Shown: positions 45,263-55,271 of the stretch, piece after piece
Numbering within the stretch: position 1 is the first letter of the stretch
Layout: each line of letters starts with the position of its first letter
Origin: Corynebacterium sp. zg-331
GTDB lineage: Bacteria; Actinomycetota; Actinomycetes; Mycobacteriales; Mycobacteriaceae
Length of the DNA: 64,000 nt
Direction of reading: 5' to 3'
NCBI RefSeq assembly: GCF_014267345.1
Contig: NZ_JACMYD010000001.1
Location: forward strand, 186,001-250,000
Notes under the pieces: model-generated
What the model saw: only the letters and a program-made list of their open reading frames with translations
Told to the model about the DNA's origin: nothing
Databases searched by the model: none
Made by a program: the position numbers and the translations under genes

Positions 45263-45913
45263 GTGACTAAGCACCGTCGGCAGGAAAATGCCACCGCTCG
45301 CCGTTTTGCCGCCGCCTCCGCCCTCGCCGTGGGTGCCACCGTGGTGGCCCCGGCAGCGGCCAACGCCGCCAGCTTCACGGTTCCCAGCACCGATTTTTCC
45401 GTCGATCTGCCGGACCTGGGGATCATCCCGGGCTATGACTTCGTGCAGAACATTGCCTCTTTCGATCAGGGGGCTCAGAGTGCTGAGTTCACTCCGGCTG
45501 CCGTCTCGGAGCTTTCCACCTCTGCGCTGGGGGAGGATCGCAGTGCCGCTATTCCCGCTCCGGCTTCCTCCGTGGGGCAGAGCATCGTGGACGTAGCTCG
45601 CAGCAAGATCGGTTCCCCCTACGTCTACGGGGCGTCCGGTCCGAATGCCTTTGACTGCTCCGGCTTCACCTCCTGGGTGTACTCCCAGGTTGGCAAGGCT
45701 ATCCCGCGTACCTCCCAGGCCCAGGCCTCCGCGGGCACCCCGGTGGCCTACGAGGATCTGCAGCCCGGTGACATCGTGGCCTTCTACGGTGGTGCCTCGC
45801 ACGTGGGTATCTATGCCGGTAACGGCATGATCATCGACGCCCTGAATTCCGGGATCCCGGTGGGGGAGCGGCCGCTCGATATGATGCCCTTCCACTCGGC
45901 GGTGCGTTTCTAG
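45263..45913 (+). CDS. Secreted NlpC/P60 peptidoglycan endopeptidase
   Basis: 216 aa from GTG 45263 (GGAG nine bases upstream). Signal peptide with a positively charged start and AAANAAS cleavage region. The C-terminal NlpC/P60 domain has the catalytic Cys in NAFDCSGFTSWVYSQ, His in GGASHVGIYAGNG and the third polar residue further on. A Ser/Ala-rich spacer separates it from the signal. Cleaves D-Glu-mDAP bonds in cell-wall peptides, by family knowledge. Expression is probably controlled by the preceding riboswitch. Paralogous to the next gene; the shared domain ends with PFHSAVRF or PWAGAVRF. Confidence 0.93.
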   Translation: MTKHRRQENATARRFAAASALAVGATVVAPAAANAASFTVPSTDFSVDLPDLGIIPGYDFVQNIASFDQGAQSAEFTPAAVSELSTSALGEDRSAAIPAPASSVGQSIVDVARSKIGSPYVYGASGPNAFDCSGFTSWVYSQVGKAIPRTSQAQASAGTPVAYEDLQPGDIVAFYGGASHVGIYAGNGMIIDALNSGIPVGERPLDMMPFHSAVRF

Positions 45914-46100
45914 CGCATCGCGAGGAGGCGGTCAGCCCTCCGCATCGTATGCAGGCCCTGACTATCCCGCTTGGGGGTGGTCGGGGCCTTTGTCTATGGG
46001 CTGTTTCGTGCGGATGGTCGGGATGGGATCAGAGGTATGGACCGGCAAGACCAATAAAATTTTTCGATCTTCCCACTAGGCAAGAAGCCCCCTGTGCGAC

Positions 46101-46106
46101 TATAGT
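46101..46106 (+). promoter_or_regulatory. -10 box for the second NlpC/P60 gene
   Basis: TATAGT, 47 bases upstream of GTG 46153, in an otherwise AT-rich leader. Confidence 0.4.
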
Positions 46107-46152
46107 TCTTTTCGTTATATCCATCCTCCTCTCTTCGCCTGGAGTACATAGA

Positions 46153-47400
46153 GTGTTCAAACCACACCACACTGCGAGCTACACTCAGCGCTTGCTTATT
46201 AGTACTGGCACGGTTCTCGCCCTCACCGTGGGGGGAGCTTCGGTGGCGTATGCCGATGAAACCGATGATCTGATCGCCTCGATGGAGCAGCTTTCCCGCG
46301 ACGCCGCGGCCAAGAACGAGGAAGTGAAGCAGCACGAGGAGGAGTTGGACAAGGAAACCGAACAGGTCGACGCCCTTCAAGAGGCCGCCGATAAGGCTCA
46401 GGAGGCCGCACAGGAGGCGAAGTCGAAGTGGGAGCAGGCGAAGGAGGAGCTCGATAGGCTGGCGGGTTCTCGGTATCGCCTGTCGAACCTGAATCGAGAG
46501 GTGAGCGCCCTTGGTGCGGATGACCCGCAGCACGCCATCGATCGAGCTTCCTACCTGGGCACCCTGTCGCGCAATGCCGATGTGGTAATGAAAAACCTTC
46601 AGGCGGCGAGTAGGGAGGCGCTGACCGCGCAGAAGGATGCGGAAGACGAGGCCGCGGGGGCCGTATACGAGCGGGCCAAGCTGGAGGAGGCCCTGGAGGG
46701 GCTGCGCGCGGAAAAGGAGGAACTGGAGGCCAAGGTCGCCAAGGTCAAGGAGCGCATTGATGCCCTCACGAAGGATGAGCGCGAGCGTTGGGAGGCGAAG
46801 AATAATCCCCAGATCGTGGATCTGGATGCGTTTACCGCGCGACTGCGCCAAACGATCGCCGAGACCGTCGAGGAGGCCCCGGAGAACGCCGAGGCGGCCG
46901 ATCTGTCCTCTTCATTGGCGACCACGGTCACGGAAATCGTGGAGGAGTTGAGCACCCCGGAGGCGGCGCCGGAGGCCGAGCCGACGTCGGTGCAGGGGCC
47001 GTCGATACCAGCCCCGAACAGCTCCGATGCCCCGCAGTCGGTCGGTGCTTCCTCGAGTAAGGCCGCGGGAGCGGTGCAGGCTGCCCTGTCGAAGATCGGT
47101 GCTCCTTATAGCTGGGGCGCCACGGGCCCGGATGCTTTCGACTGCTCGGGCCTGATCTACTGGGCTTATCAGCAGCAGGGCATGACGATCCCGCGCACCT
47201 CGCAGTCCCAGTTGGCCGGCGGAACCCCGGTGAGCCGTGATCAGCTCCAGCCCGGTGATGTGGTGGGATACTATCCCGGCGTGACGCACGTGGGCCTGTA
47301 CATCGGTGACGGTAAGCTCGTGCATGCCTCGGACTACGGTATTCCTGTGCAGGTGGTGGACGTGGACTCCATGCCGTGGGCGGGGGCGGTGCGCTTTTAA
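46153..47400 (+). CDS. Secreted coiled-coil NlpC/P60 hydrolase (RipA-like architecture)
   Basis: 415 aa from GTG 46153 with GGAG nine bases upstream. Signal peptide ends near VAYADETDD. Residues about 35-240 are a long charged coiled coil (SMEQLSRDAAAKNEEVKQHEEELDKETEQV through KVKERIDALTKDERERWEAK) like the autoinhibitory/regulatory helices of RipA. A Pro/Ser linker follows, then the NlpC/P60 domain with Cys in DAFDCSGLIYWAYQQ and His in YYPGVTHVGLYIGDG. Expected to act in septal peptidoglycan splitting. Separated from its paralogue by 239 bases with its own promoter; pimB' starts 20 bases after the stop. Confidence 0.93.
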   Translation: MFKPHHTASYTQRLLISTGTVLALTVGGASVAYADETDDLIASMEQLSRDAAAKNEEVKQHEEELDKETEQVDALQEAADKAQEAAQEAKSKWEQAKEELDRLAGSRYRLSNLNREVSALGADDPQHAIDRASYLGTLSRNADVVMKNLQAASREALTAQKDAEDEAAGAVYERAKLEEALEGLRAEKEELEAKVAKVKERIDALTKDERERWEAKNNPQIVDLDAFTARLRQTIAETVEEAPENAEAADLSSSLATTVTEIVEELSTPEAAPEAEPTSVQGPSIPAPNSSDAPQSVGASSSKAAGAVQAALSKIGAPYSWGATGPDAFDCSGLIYWAYQQQGMTIPRTSQSQLAGGTPVSRDQLQPGDVVGYYPGVTHVGLYIGDGKLVHASDYGIPVQVVDVDSMPWAGAVRF

Positions 47401-47408
47401 GCCCGGGC

Positions 47409-47414
47409 TAAGGT
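47409..47414 (+). promoter_or_regulatory. -10 box, pimB'
   Basis: TAAGGT, six bases, then ATG 47421; the AGGAG in that gap is too close to the ATG for a ribosome site. Confidence 0.4.
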
Positions 47415-47420
47415 AGGAGC

Positions 47421-48551
47421 ATGGCCACTACGCTCCTGGTTACCAATGACTTCCCGCCCCGCGTGGGTGGGATTCAGTCGTATCTGCGGGACTTTGTCTC
47501 CCGCCTCGATCCGAGCGAGGTCGTAGTTTTCGCCTCCACGCAGAATGAAGGGGAGGCGCGGGAGCACGACGCCGCAGTGCCCTACGAGGTGATCCGGTGG
47601 CCGCACCGGGTTATGCTGCCCACTCGGGCGACCGTGCGCCGGATGGGGGAGCTGATCGAGGAATACGGGATCACCACCGTGTGGTTCGGGGCGGCGGCAC
47701 CCTTGGCGGTGATGGGCGGCGCGGCGAAGCGCGCGGGTGCGCGTCGGGTGATCGCCACTACCCATGGGCACGAGGTGGGGTGGTCGATGATCCCCGGGGG
47801 ACGGCGGGTGCTGCGCGCGATCGGCAATCACGCCGATGTGGTGACCTATATCTCGGATTACACCCTGCGGAGGTTGCGTGGGGCCTTCGGGTCGGGGCCG
47901 AGCTTTGTTCACATGCCCTCGGGCGTGGACGTGGGGGTGTTTTGCCCTATCGATGCCGCCCGGAGGACCCGAGTGCGGGACCAATGGGGGATCGGGCATG
48001 AGACCCCCTTGATTGTCTGTGTCTCCCGATTGGTGCCGCGCAAGGGGCAGGATCAGCTCCTGCGTGCCATGCCGCGGGTGCGCGCCGCGTTGGGTCAGGC
48101 GCAACTGGTGATCGTGGGCCAGGGCAGATATGAAAGCACGCTGCGAATCCTGGCGCACCGTTACGATCCGACCGCGATTTTTACCGGCGGCCTGCCTTTT
48201 TCGGAGATGCGGGATCTGTTGGCTGCGGCGGATGTGGCGGCGGTGCCGGCCCGCACCCGCGGTAAGGGCCTCGACGTGGAGGGGCTCGGTATCGTCTTTT
48301 TAGAGGCCCAGGCGTGCGGCGTGCCGGTGATCGCTGGGGATTCCGGTGGTGCGCCGGAGACGGTGCGCCCGGATACCGGGCGCGTGGTGCGCGGAAATGA
48401 CGTCGTGGATCTGGCGAAAGCCCTCGTGGACGTGGTGGGTAGTGCCTCTCACCGCACGCGGATGGGGGCTGCGGGGCGCCGCTACGTGGAGGAGAACTGG
48501 TCCTGGGAGCTCATGTCCGCCCGCCTCCGGCGGCTTCTGTGTGATTCCTAG
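47421..48551 (+). CDS. pimB': GDP-mannose-dependent PIM mannosyltransferase PimB' (GT4)
   Basis: 376 aa. GT-B fold: N-terminal acceptor loop TNDFPPRVGGIQSYLRDF, donor domain with VCVSRLVPRKGQDQLLRAM, and the EX7E pair in EGLGIVFLEAQACGVPVIAGDSGG. Transfers the second mannose to PIM1 (Ac1PIM1 to Ac1PIM2), the base of lipomannan synthesis, at the cytoplasmic membrane face. The assignment rests on motif context and on the Rv2188c position with envelope genes around it; other GT4 enzymes have similar motifs. Confidence 0.87.
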   Translation: MATTLLVTNDFPPRVGGIQSYLRDFVSRLDPSEVVVFASTQNEGEAREHDAAVPYEVIRWPHRVMLPTRATVRRMGELIEEYGITTVWFGAAAPLAVMGGAAKRAGARRVIATTHGHEVGWSMIPGGRRVLRAIGNHADVVTYISDYTLRRLRGAFGSGPSFVHMPSGVDVGVFCPIDAARRTRVRDQWGIGHETPLIVCVSRLVPRKGQDQLLRAMPRVRAALGQAQLVIVGQGRYESTLRILAHRYDPTAIFTGGLPFSEMRDLLAAADVAAVPARTRGKGLDVEGLGIVFLEAQACGVPVIAGDSGGAPETVRPDTGRVVRGNDVVDLAKALVDVVGSASHRTRMGAAGRRYVEENWSWELMSARLRRLLCDS

Positions 48552-48558
48552 CGTCCCC

Positions 48559-48564
48559 TATACT
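48559..48564 (+). promoter_or_regulatory. -10 box for the glucokinase gene
   Basis: TATACT just after the pimB' stop; predicts a leader of about 38 bases with GGAG/GAGAG before the ATG. Confidence 0.45.
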
Positions 48565-48608
48565 GAGAGGGTTACCTAGAACCCGGTCTGACGGAGGCGA
48601 GAGAAGCC

Positions 48609-49574
48609 ATGACCGATACGTCGAGCAACCTCACCGTGGGCTTCGACATCGGCGGTACCAACATGCGCGCCGGGGTGGTGGATGTCGATGGACGCATTAT
48701 CGACGCTCGTTCGCTCCCCTCGCCGCGCGACGCCGAGGGACTCAGCGGCGGTATCGCACACCTGGTGGACCTGCTGCGTCGGGAGCACGAGATCGCTGCC
48801 GTGGGCGTGGCCGTGGCGGGCTTCCTCGACCCCGACTGCGAGGTGGTGCGCTTCGCACCGCATCTGCCCTGGCGTGATGCCCCGGTGCGCTCCCTGTTGG
48901 AGGAACGATTGGGCCTACCCGTGCGGTTGGAACACGATGCCAACTCCGCGGCCTGGGGGGAGTATCGCTTTGGTGCGGCCCGGGGCGTAGAGACCTGGGT
49001 TTTGTTCGCCGTGGGCACCGGCATCGGGGCGACGCTGATGACCCACGGCGAGATCTTTCGTGGCGCCCACGGTACGGCGCCGGAGTTTGGCCACCTCACG
49101 GTGGTGCCGGGGGGACGGCCGTGTCCGTGCGGCAAGCTGGGCTGCCTGGAACGCTATTGCTCGGGCACGGCCCTGATGGATTCCGCTATTGAGGTGGTGC
49201 ATCGGCGCAGGTTCTCGGGTTCGGCCCTGGCCGCCCGGGTGCGCCGCGATCCGAGCTCGGTGGATGGGCCGTGTATCATGCGGGCCGCACGGCAGGGTGA
49301 CGACGCGGGCATGGCGGTGGTGGAGGAGTTTGCCTCCTGGCTGGGCACGGGGCTGTCCATTGTGGCGGATATTCTAGATCCCGAGCTGATCCTGCTGGGC
49401 GGCGGCGTATCCAGAGACGCCGACCTCTACCTGGATCAGGCCACGGAACAGTTTTCCTCGCAGATCGTGGGCACAGGCTACCGCCCGTTGGCCCGCGTAG
49501 CGACGGCAGAATTAGGGGCCGATGCGGGTATGATTGGCGTAGCCGATCTGGCGCGGGCGCTCGCCGCCCGCTGA
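48609..49574 (+). CDS. glk: ROK family glucokinase
   Basis: 321 aa. Phosphate-binding VGFDIGGTNMRAGVVD, substrate motif LEHDANSAAWGEYRFGAARG, EFGHLTVVPGG and the ROK zinc motif CPCGKLGCLERYCSG are all present; GTGIGATLMTHGEIFRG forms the adenosine-site loop. Phosphorylates glucose to glucose-6-phosphate using ATP; polyphosphate use cannot be judged. ATG 48609 is preceded by GAGAGAAG. plsC follows after 51 bases and may be cotranscribed. Confidence 0.92.
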   Translation: MTDTSSNLTVGFDIGGTNMRAGVVDVDGRIIDARSLPSPRDAEGLSGGIAHLVDLLRREHEIAAVGVAVAGFLDPDCEVVRFAPHLPWRDAPVRSLLEERLGLPVRLEHDANSAAWGEYRFGAARGVETWVLFAVGTGIGATLMTHGEIFRGAHGTAPEFGHLTVVPGGRPCPCGKLGCLERYCSGTALMDSAIEVVHRRRFSGSALAARVRRDPSSVDGPCIMRAARQGDDAGMAVVEEFASWLGTGLSIVADILDPELILLGGGVSRDADLYLDQATEQFSSQIVGTGYRPLARVATAELGADAGMIGVADLARALAAR

Positions 49575-49625
49575 CGGCCGGGTAACCCGTCGAAAAGAGA
49601 CTCAATCCGTCACGGAGGACGAGCA

Positions 49626-50366
49626 ATGCACAACAAGTGGTACTGGACTTTCAAATATATTCTGATGGGTCCTTTTTTGCGCGTGTGGAATCGCCCCGAG
49701 ATCGAGGGGGTAGAACACATCCCCGCCCAGGGGTCGGCGTTGCTGGCCTCTTCTCACCAGTCGGTGATGGATTCCTTTTTTTTCCCGCTGATGTGCCCCC
49801 GCCAGATCACGTTCCCGGCCAAGTCCGAATACTTCACCACCCCCGGCGTGGTGGGTCGCATCCAGAGCTGGTTCTTTAGCACCGTGGGGCAAGTGCCGGT
49901 GAACCGCAACGAGGCTGGGGCCGCCGAGGCCGTGCAAAAGGCCGCCCAGGACGTCTTTGACCGCGGTGATCTCTTCGGCATCTACCCGGAAGGGACGCGT
50001 TCGCCCGACGGTCGCATCTACCGAGGCCGTACCGGGGTGGCGCGCATCGCCCTGACAAGCAGGCAAAAGATCATTCCGGTGGGCATGATCGGCTCCCGGA
50101 AGGCCAACCCCATTGGATCGTGGTTGCTTCGTCCCCGAAAAGTACGCATGAAGGTGGGCGCGCCGATTGACCCCATTGCTTACGTCGAGAGCAAGGGGCT
50201 GGATCCGCAATCCCAGGCGGCGGTGCGTGAATTGACGGATCACGTCATGCGCACCCTCGTGGAACTCACCGGCTATGACTACGTGGATGTGTATGCCTCC
50301 GAGGTGAAGAAGTCCCTGGAGGCAGGGCACGGCTACCCGCGCGGGGCGGAACCGAGCTTCTCCTAG
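49626..50366 (+). CDS. plsC: 1-acyl-sn-glycerol-3-phosphate acyltransferase-like (PlsC)
   Basis: 246 aa. HX4D motif in SSHQSVMDSFFF and the second motif GIYPEGTRSPDGRIYRGRTG are intact, with VPVNR and PVGMIG blocks between and after. No convincing transmembrane segment, so a peripheral membrane acyltransferase. Adds an acyl group to lysophosphatidate, or, as its position near PIM genes might suggest, another lysolipid. Corresponds to Rv2182c. ATG 49626 is preceded by CGGAGGACGAGC. Confidence 0.9.
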   Translation: MHNKWYWTFKYILMGPFLRVWNRPEIEGVEHIPAQGSALLASSHQSVMDSFFFPLMCPRQITFPAKSEYFTTPGVVGRIQSWFFSTVGQVPVNRNEAGAAEAVQKAAQDVFDRGDLFGIYPEGTRSPDGRIYRGRTGVARIALTSRQKIIPVGMIGSRKANPIGSWLLRPRKVRMKVGAPIDPIAYVESKGLDPQSQAAVRELTDHVMRTLVELTGYDYVDVYASEVKKSLEAGHGYPRGAEPSFS

Positions 50367-50470
50367 TTGAGCGATCCCTTCGACTTCGTTCCCGACAGGC
50401 GGTCATTGTAGGGTGACATTTATTAGTTTTCGTTCAGCTTTCACCCCGCGATAGGATCCCGCCTTTCTCT

Positions 50471-51631
50471 ATGCCTGTGGCCTCGAACCCCGCCGCCCCT
50501 GCCTTGGTGCAGCCCGGAAAGCGATCGCGCGTGGCGTGGCCGGATGTGGCCAAGGGAGTGTCCATCCTCGGAGTGGTTTTGCTCCACGTGTGCCTGGCGG
50601 TGCCGTTTGGCATGGATACTCTCGCCGCGCAGGTCAACCACCTCCTCGACCCGCTGCGCATGCCGCTTTTTTTCCTGGTGAGTGGTGTTTTCTCCACCAA
50701 GGTGCTGAGGATGACCCTGGGGGAGCTCTTCTGCCGCAGGCTCTGGTTCTTCCTGGTCCCCTACGTGCTATGGACCCCGGTCGAGGTGGGGCTGATGGAC
50801 TGGCATCGCGCCTCCTATGAGGGCTCTGACCTCGCTGGTGCGGACTTTTACCTGAGTGCCTTGCTCATGGCCCAAAACATGTACTGGTTTCTGTATGTTT
50901 TGGTGGCCTTCAACCTCCTGCTGTGGGCCACGCGAAAGCTACCGCCGTGGGCGGCCGTGGCGGCCTCGTTTACCACCGTGTTGGCGCTTCCGCTCAATAG
51001 CCATTGCGACACGGTGGGAAAGTTCATCATGTATTTGCCGATCTTCATGGTGGGTGCGCATCTTTCTACCACGGTGCGAGGCTTTGCCAGCGGCACCATG
51101 ACCCCGACGAAAATCGTGAGCGCTACCACCGCGTACGTTGCGGGCTTTGCGGTGTATGCCCTGTGGTACCTGGTCTCCGCGGACGGCCCCGCGGTGGTGG
51201 ATTGGCCGCTGTGGCCGGGCACGATGGTCGAGGCCAACGACGTGTGGACGCTCGTGCGCACGGTGGGGCAGTTCCTCATGTTGCCTATTGCGGTTCTTGC
51301 CGCGGTGGGGTTGGCGAAGGTGCCCTATCTTTCCCCGGCGTTGCAATTCCTGGGACGACACACGCTGCCCATCTACCTGGGTCACCCCCTCGCACTGACC
51401 ATTTTTTTCCACGTGCCGATGGCGCGCCTGGGTGGGGTGGAGATCTCGCCTGATTCCGCAGATCTGATGCACACTACCCAGTGGTGGGTGGCACTGTGCA
51501 TGCTCCTAGGCCTTGCCGGGGGCGTGATGATGTGGATCCTTGAACGCATCCCGGTTATCGGCTGGACACTAAAGCCCCCGCCTGTGGCCAGCCGTCGGCC
51601 CGGGATCGGGCAAGTAGAGACACGAGAGTAA
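50471..51631 (+). CDS. Membrane acyltransferase 3 family protein
   Basis: 386 aa with about ten hydrophobic segments. N-terminal AWPDVAKGVSILGVVLLHVCLAVPFG with the DxxKG and conserved His, then PLFFLVSGVFSTKVL, are typical of the acyltransferase-3 (OafA/YrhL) family; late motif FLGRHTLPIYLGHPLAL. Such enzymes acylate cell-surface glycans or lipids from acyl-CoA or acyl carriers. Located among PIM/lipomannan genes, so an envelope acceptor is likely, but this is inferred. A -10 TAGGAT lies about 14 bases before ATG 50471. Confidence 0.87.
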   Translation: MPVASNPAAPALVQPGKRSRVAWPDVAKGVSILGVVLLHVCLAVPFGMDTLAAQVNHLLDPLRMPLFFLVSGVFSTKVLRMTLGELFCRRLWFFLVPYVLWTPVEVGLMDWHRASYEGSDLAGADFYLSALLMAQNMYWFLYVLVAFNLLLWATRKLPPWAAVAASFTTVLALPLNSHCDTVGKFIMYLPIFMVGAHLSTTVRGFASGTMTPTKIVSATTAYVAGFAVYALWYLVSADGPAVVDWPLWPGTMVEANDVWTLVRTVGQFLMLPIAVLAAVGLAKVPYLSPALQFLGRHTLPIYLGHPLALTIFFHVPMARLGGVEISPDSADLMHTTQWWVALCMLLGLAGGVMMWILERIPVIGWTLKPPPVASRRPGIGQVETRE

Positions 51632-51674
51632 AATGCGGTGGTAATTGAGCGTGAAGGACAAAGGAAGCCTAAAG

Positions 51675-51881
51675 ATGAAAAAGATTTTGGTGGGTCGTAT
51701 GGTGGTCGCCTTGCTGCTCATCGTGGCGTATGTGGTGATGGCCGCCTTCGAGTTCCATCACCTCGAGGCCGGGCCGATCTTCTTCGTGCTCATCGGGCTG
51801 GTGATGTTTATCCCGCTACCCGGGGCCGCCCGGGCGGGGGACTCGACCCTACCGCGTTCCGAGGAGGGGACGCGGGGCTAA
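51675..51881 (+). CDS. Small two-helix membrane protein
   Basis: 68 aa from ATG 51675 with AAAGGAAG seven bases upstream. Two membrane segments (MVVALLLIVAYVVMAAF and GPIFFVLIGLVMFIPL) around a short FHHLEA loop and a polar tail with an acidic/Ser stretch. No known family. Follows the acyltransferase by 43 bases and converges on the GT87 gene with a four-base stop overlap (51878-51881). Might be an accessory subunit. Confidence 0.65.
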   Translation: MKKILVGRMVVALLLIVAYVVMAAFEFHHLEAGPIFFVLIGLVMFIPLPGAARAGDSTLPRSEEGTRG

Positions 51882-53110
51882 GGATGTTTCTTTTCGCCAA
51901 GCCTGGCGTTGCGCGCCGGGACGCGGAAGGACTGGGGGGATAGCGCAGCATAGCCCAGGAGGACGAGCGCCAACACCACATAGGCATTGCCGAGGGGCAG
52001 CGCCCATAGCGGCCAGTTTAGTTCGCGGCCATCATGGGTGGGCAGGAGCCAATGCGGGGAGAGGAAGATCGCGGCACCGAGGGCGAGGCTGAGCGCGCTC
52101 ATCGCCCGATTGCCCCGGGCGGCGCATCCGCAGACGAGGAGGGCGGGGATCAGCCACACCCAGTGGTGGCTCCAGGAGATCGGGGAACAGATCAAGGCGA
52201 CGAGGGAATTAAGGACGAGGGCCGCGGGGAGGGCATCGACGTGCACCAGGCGGTGCATGGTCCAGGCCACGGCCGCCACGCAGGCGGCGCTGCCTACGAT
52301 CCAGATCGCGGAGAAGGCGGCGGGAGGTACCTCCAGGCGATACAGGACGCCCTGGAGGGACTGGTTGGAGGCGTACCAGGGAGTGCCGATGCGGCTCGTG
52401 TTGGAGAGCGTGTGCAACCAATAGACCACGGAATTATGCGGGCTGATGAGGGCCGCGAGGGCAGTCCACCCCAAGCCGGAGGCCACGGACCAGGCCGCGG
52501 CGCGCCAATCGCGCTTAATCAGGAAATACAGGCCAAAGACTGCGGGAGTGAGCTTGATAGCGGCGGTCAGGCCGGTCAGGACGCCGCGGGGTAGGGGGAG
52601 CCGTGTTGCCATGACGTCGGTGCACACGAGTGCCATGAGGATGAGATTGATCTGACCGAACAGGAGGGTCTCGCGCACCGGCTCGGTAAGAAGCAACAGG
52701 GGCAGAATACAGGTGGCCCAGGCGGGAGCCGCCAGCTGTGGTGCGCACCAGCGCAGGACGAGAGTGGTGACCCACCACAGGCAGGCTGCGTTGATGGCGC
52801 AAAAGAGCAGCGAGCCCAGGGACGAGGGGAACCAGACTAAGGGGGCGAAGATCAGGGCGGCAAACGGAGGATAGGTAAACGGGAGGGTGGCGATGCCCAT
52901 GTCGTAGTCCCGCTCGTAGATGGACTCGCCGCGCAAGAAGGCCTGCGCCCCGGCGCGGTATACCTCGAAGTCGAGGAAGTAGTGCAGCCGGAAGAAACCC
53001 TGGGCGAGGACAAAAACGGCAAGGAAAAGAAAAAGCGCGGTGGCGGCGTATCGGGCCCACCGTGGTGGCGAGATCGGTTCGAGCGATCCTGGTACTTTAA
53101 CGGCGGTCAC
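51878..53110 (-). CDS. Polyprenyl-phosphate-mannose alpha-1,2-mannosyltransferase (GT87, MptC-like)
   Basis: 410 aa with about nine membrane helices (GT-C fold). The first extracellular loop FRLHYFLDFEVYRAGAQAFLRGESIYERDYDMGIATLPFTYPPFAALIF carries the conserved Asp and the FTYPP motif of GT87; later IKLTPAVFGLYFLIKRDWRAA and ISWSHHWVWLIPALLV. Matches the Rv2181/MptC position, the enzyme that adds alpha-1,2 branches to the lipomannan core. Start GTG 53110 lies six bases after a consensus TATAAT. Converges on the small membrane-protein gene. Confidence 0.88.
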   Translation of the reverse strand: MTAVKVPGSLEPISPPRWARYAATALFLFLAVFVLAQGFFRLHYFLDFEVYRAGAQAFLRGESIYERDYDMGIATLPFTYPPFAALIFAPLVWFPSSLGSLLFCAINAACLWWVTTLVLRWCAPQLAAPAWATCILPLLLLTEPVRETLLFGQINLILMALVCTDVMATRLPLPRGVLTGLTAAIKLTPAVFGLYFLIKRDWRAAAWSVASGLGWTALAALISPHNSVVYWLHTLSNTSRIGTPWYASNQSLQGVLYRLEVPPAAFSAIWIVGSAACVAAVAWTMHRLVHVDALPAALVLNSLVALICSPISWSHHWVWLIPALLVCGCAARGNRAMSALSLALGAAIFLSPHWLLPTHDGRELNWPLWALPLGNAYVVLALVLLGYAALSPQSFRVPARNARLGEKKHP

Positions 53111-53116
53111 CAGCGT

Positions 53117-53122
53117 ATTATA
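53117..53122 (-). promoter_or_regulatory. -10 box, leaderless GT87 gene
   Basis: On the minus strand consensus TATAAT, six bases, then GTG 53110. Confidence 0.65.
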
Positions 53123-53299
53123 CGCACGAGGGAGCGGATCATTGGGTGGGGAAGAGCACCTGCTTTCTCGCGGCTTGCCCCGTGATGTCGAGGGCGAGCT
53201 GAGCCGAGAAACGGGTACGCGCTACCCTCGGTGGGGAGGAATGCGGCCGTCGGCCGACTCCACGCCCCCGGAAACAGGTGAAGGGAATGAGGATCATCC

Positions 53300-53824
53300 G
53301 TGCGGTATTTCTATGACACCGAGTTTGTCGAGGACGGCCGCACGATAGAACTGATCTCCATTGGCATCGTGGCCGAAGATGGGCGGGAATATTACGCGGT
53401 GTCTACGGACTTCGATGCGCGCCGGGCGAACCCCTGGGTGCGCGAGAATGTACTCAGTAAGTTGCCTAGTCCCCATGCGAGGGAGTGGAAACCTCAGAAG
53501 CAGATCAGGGCGGAGGTCTACAATTTCCTCACCGCCGGTGTCGGGCAGCCGGAGTTGTGGGCCTGGGTGGGAGCCTATGACCACGTGGTGCTGGCCCAGC
53601 TGTGGGGAGATATGGCGGGACTGCCTCGGGAGATTCCCCGCTACACCAGGGAGCTCAAGCAGCTCTGGGAGATGGCGGGCCGACCGGAGTTGCCCGCCGC
53701 GCCGGCGAACGCGCACGATGCCCTGGCGGACGCCCGGCACAACGTGGCGAAGTTCCGCGTTTGTCGGGAGTGCCTTGACCTCGATGAGGGGAACCGGATA
53801 TGCGGCCCTCGCCGGATGAGCTGA
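53300..53824 (+). CDS. 3'-5' exoribonuclease, Rv2179c-like (DEDDh)
   Basis: 174 aa from GTG 53300 with GAGG seven bases upstream. DEDDh residues: FYDTEFVEDG (Asp, Glu) at the N-terminus, Asp in WVGAYDHVVLAQ, and the HDALADARHNV His-Asp. The family, first described in mycobacteria, degrades single-stranded RNA and is structurally close to RNase T. An Arg/Trp-rich middle region (HAREWKPQKQIRAEVYNFL) is family typical. Followed by aroG after 44 bases with its own -10 box. Confidence 0.9.
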   Translation: MRYFYDTEFVEDGRTIELISIGIVAEDGREYYAVSTDFDARRANPWVRENVLSKLPSPHAREWKPQKQIRAEVYNFLTAGVGQPELWAWVGAYDHVVLAQLWGDMAGLPREIPRYTRELKQLWEMAGRPELPAAPANAHDALADARHNVAKFRVCRECLDLDEGNRICGPRRMS

Positions 53825-53832
53825 CCAAATAG

Positions 53833-55257
<1,425 letters not shown>

Positions 55258-55271
55258 GGGACGGTTGCCGC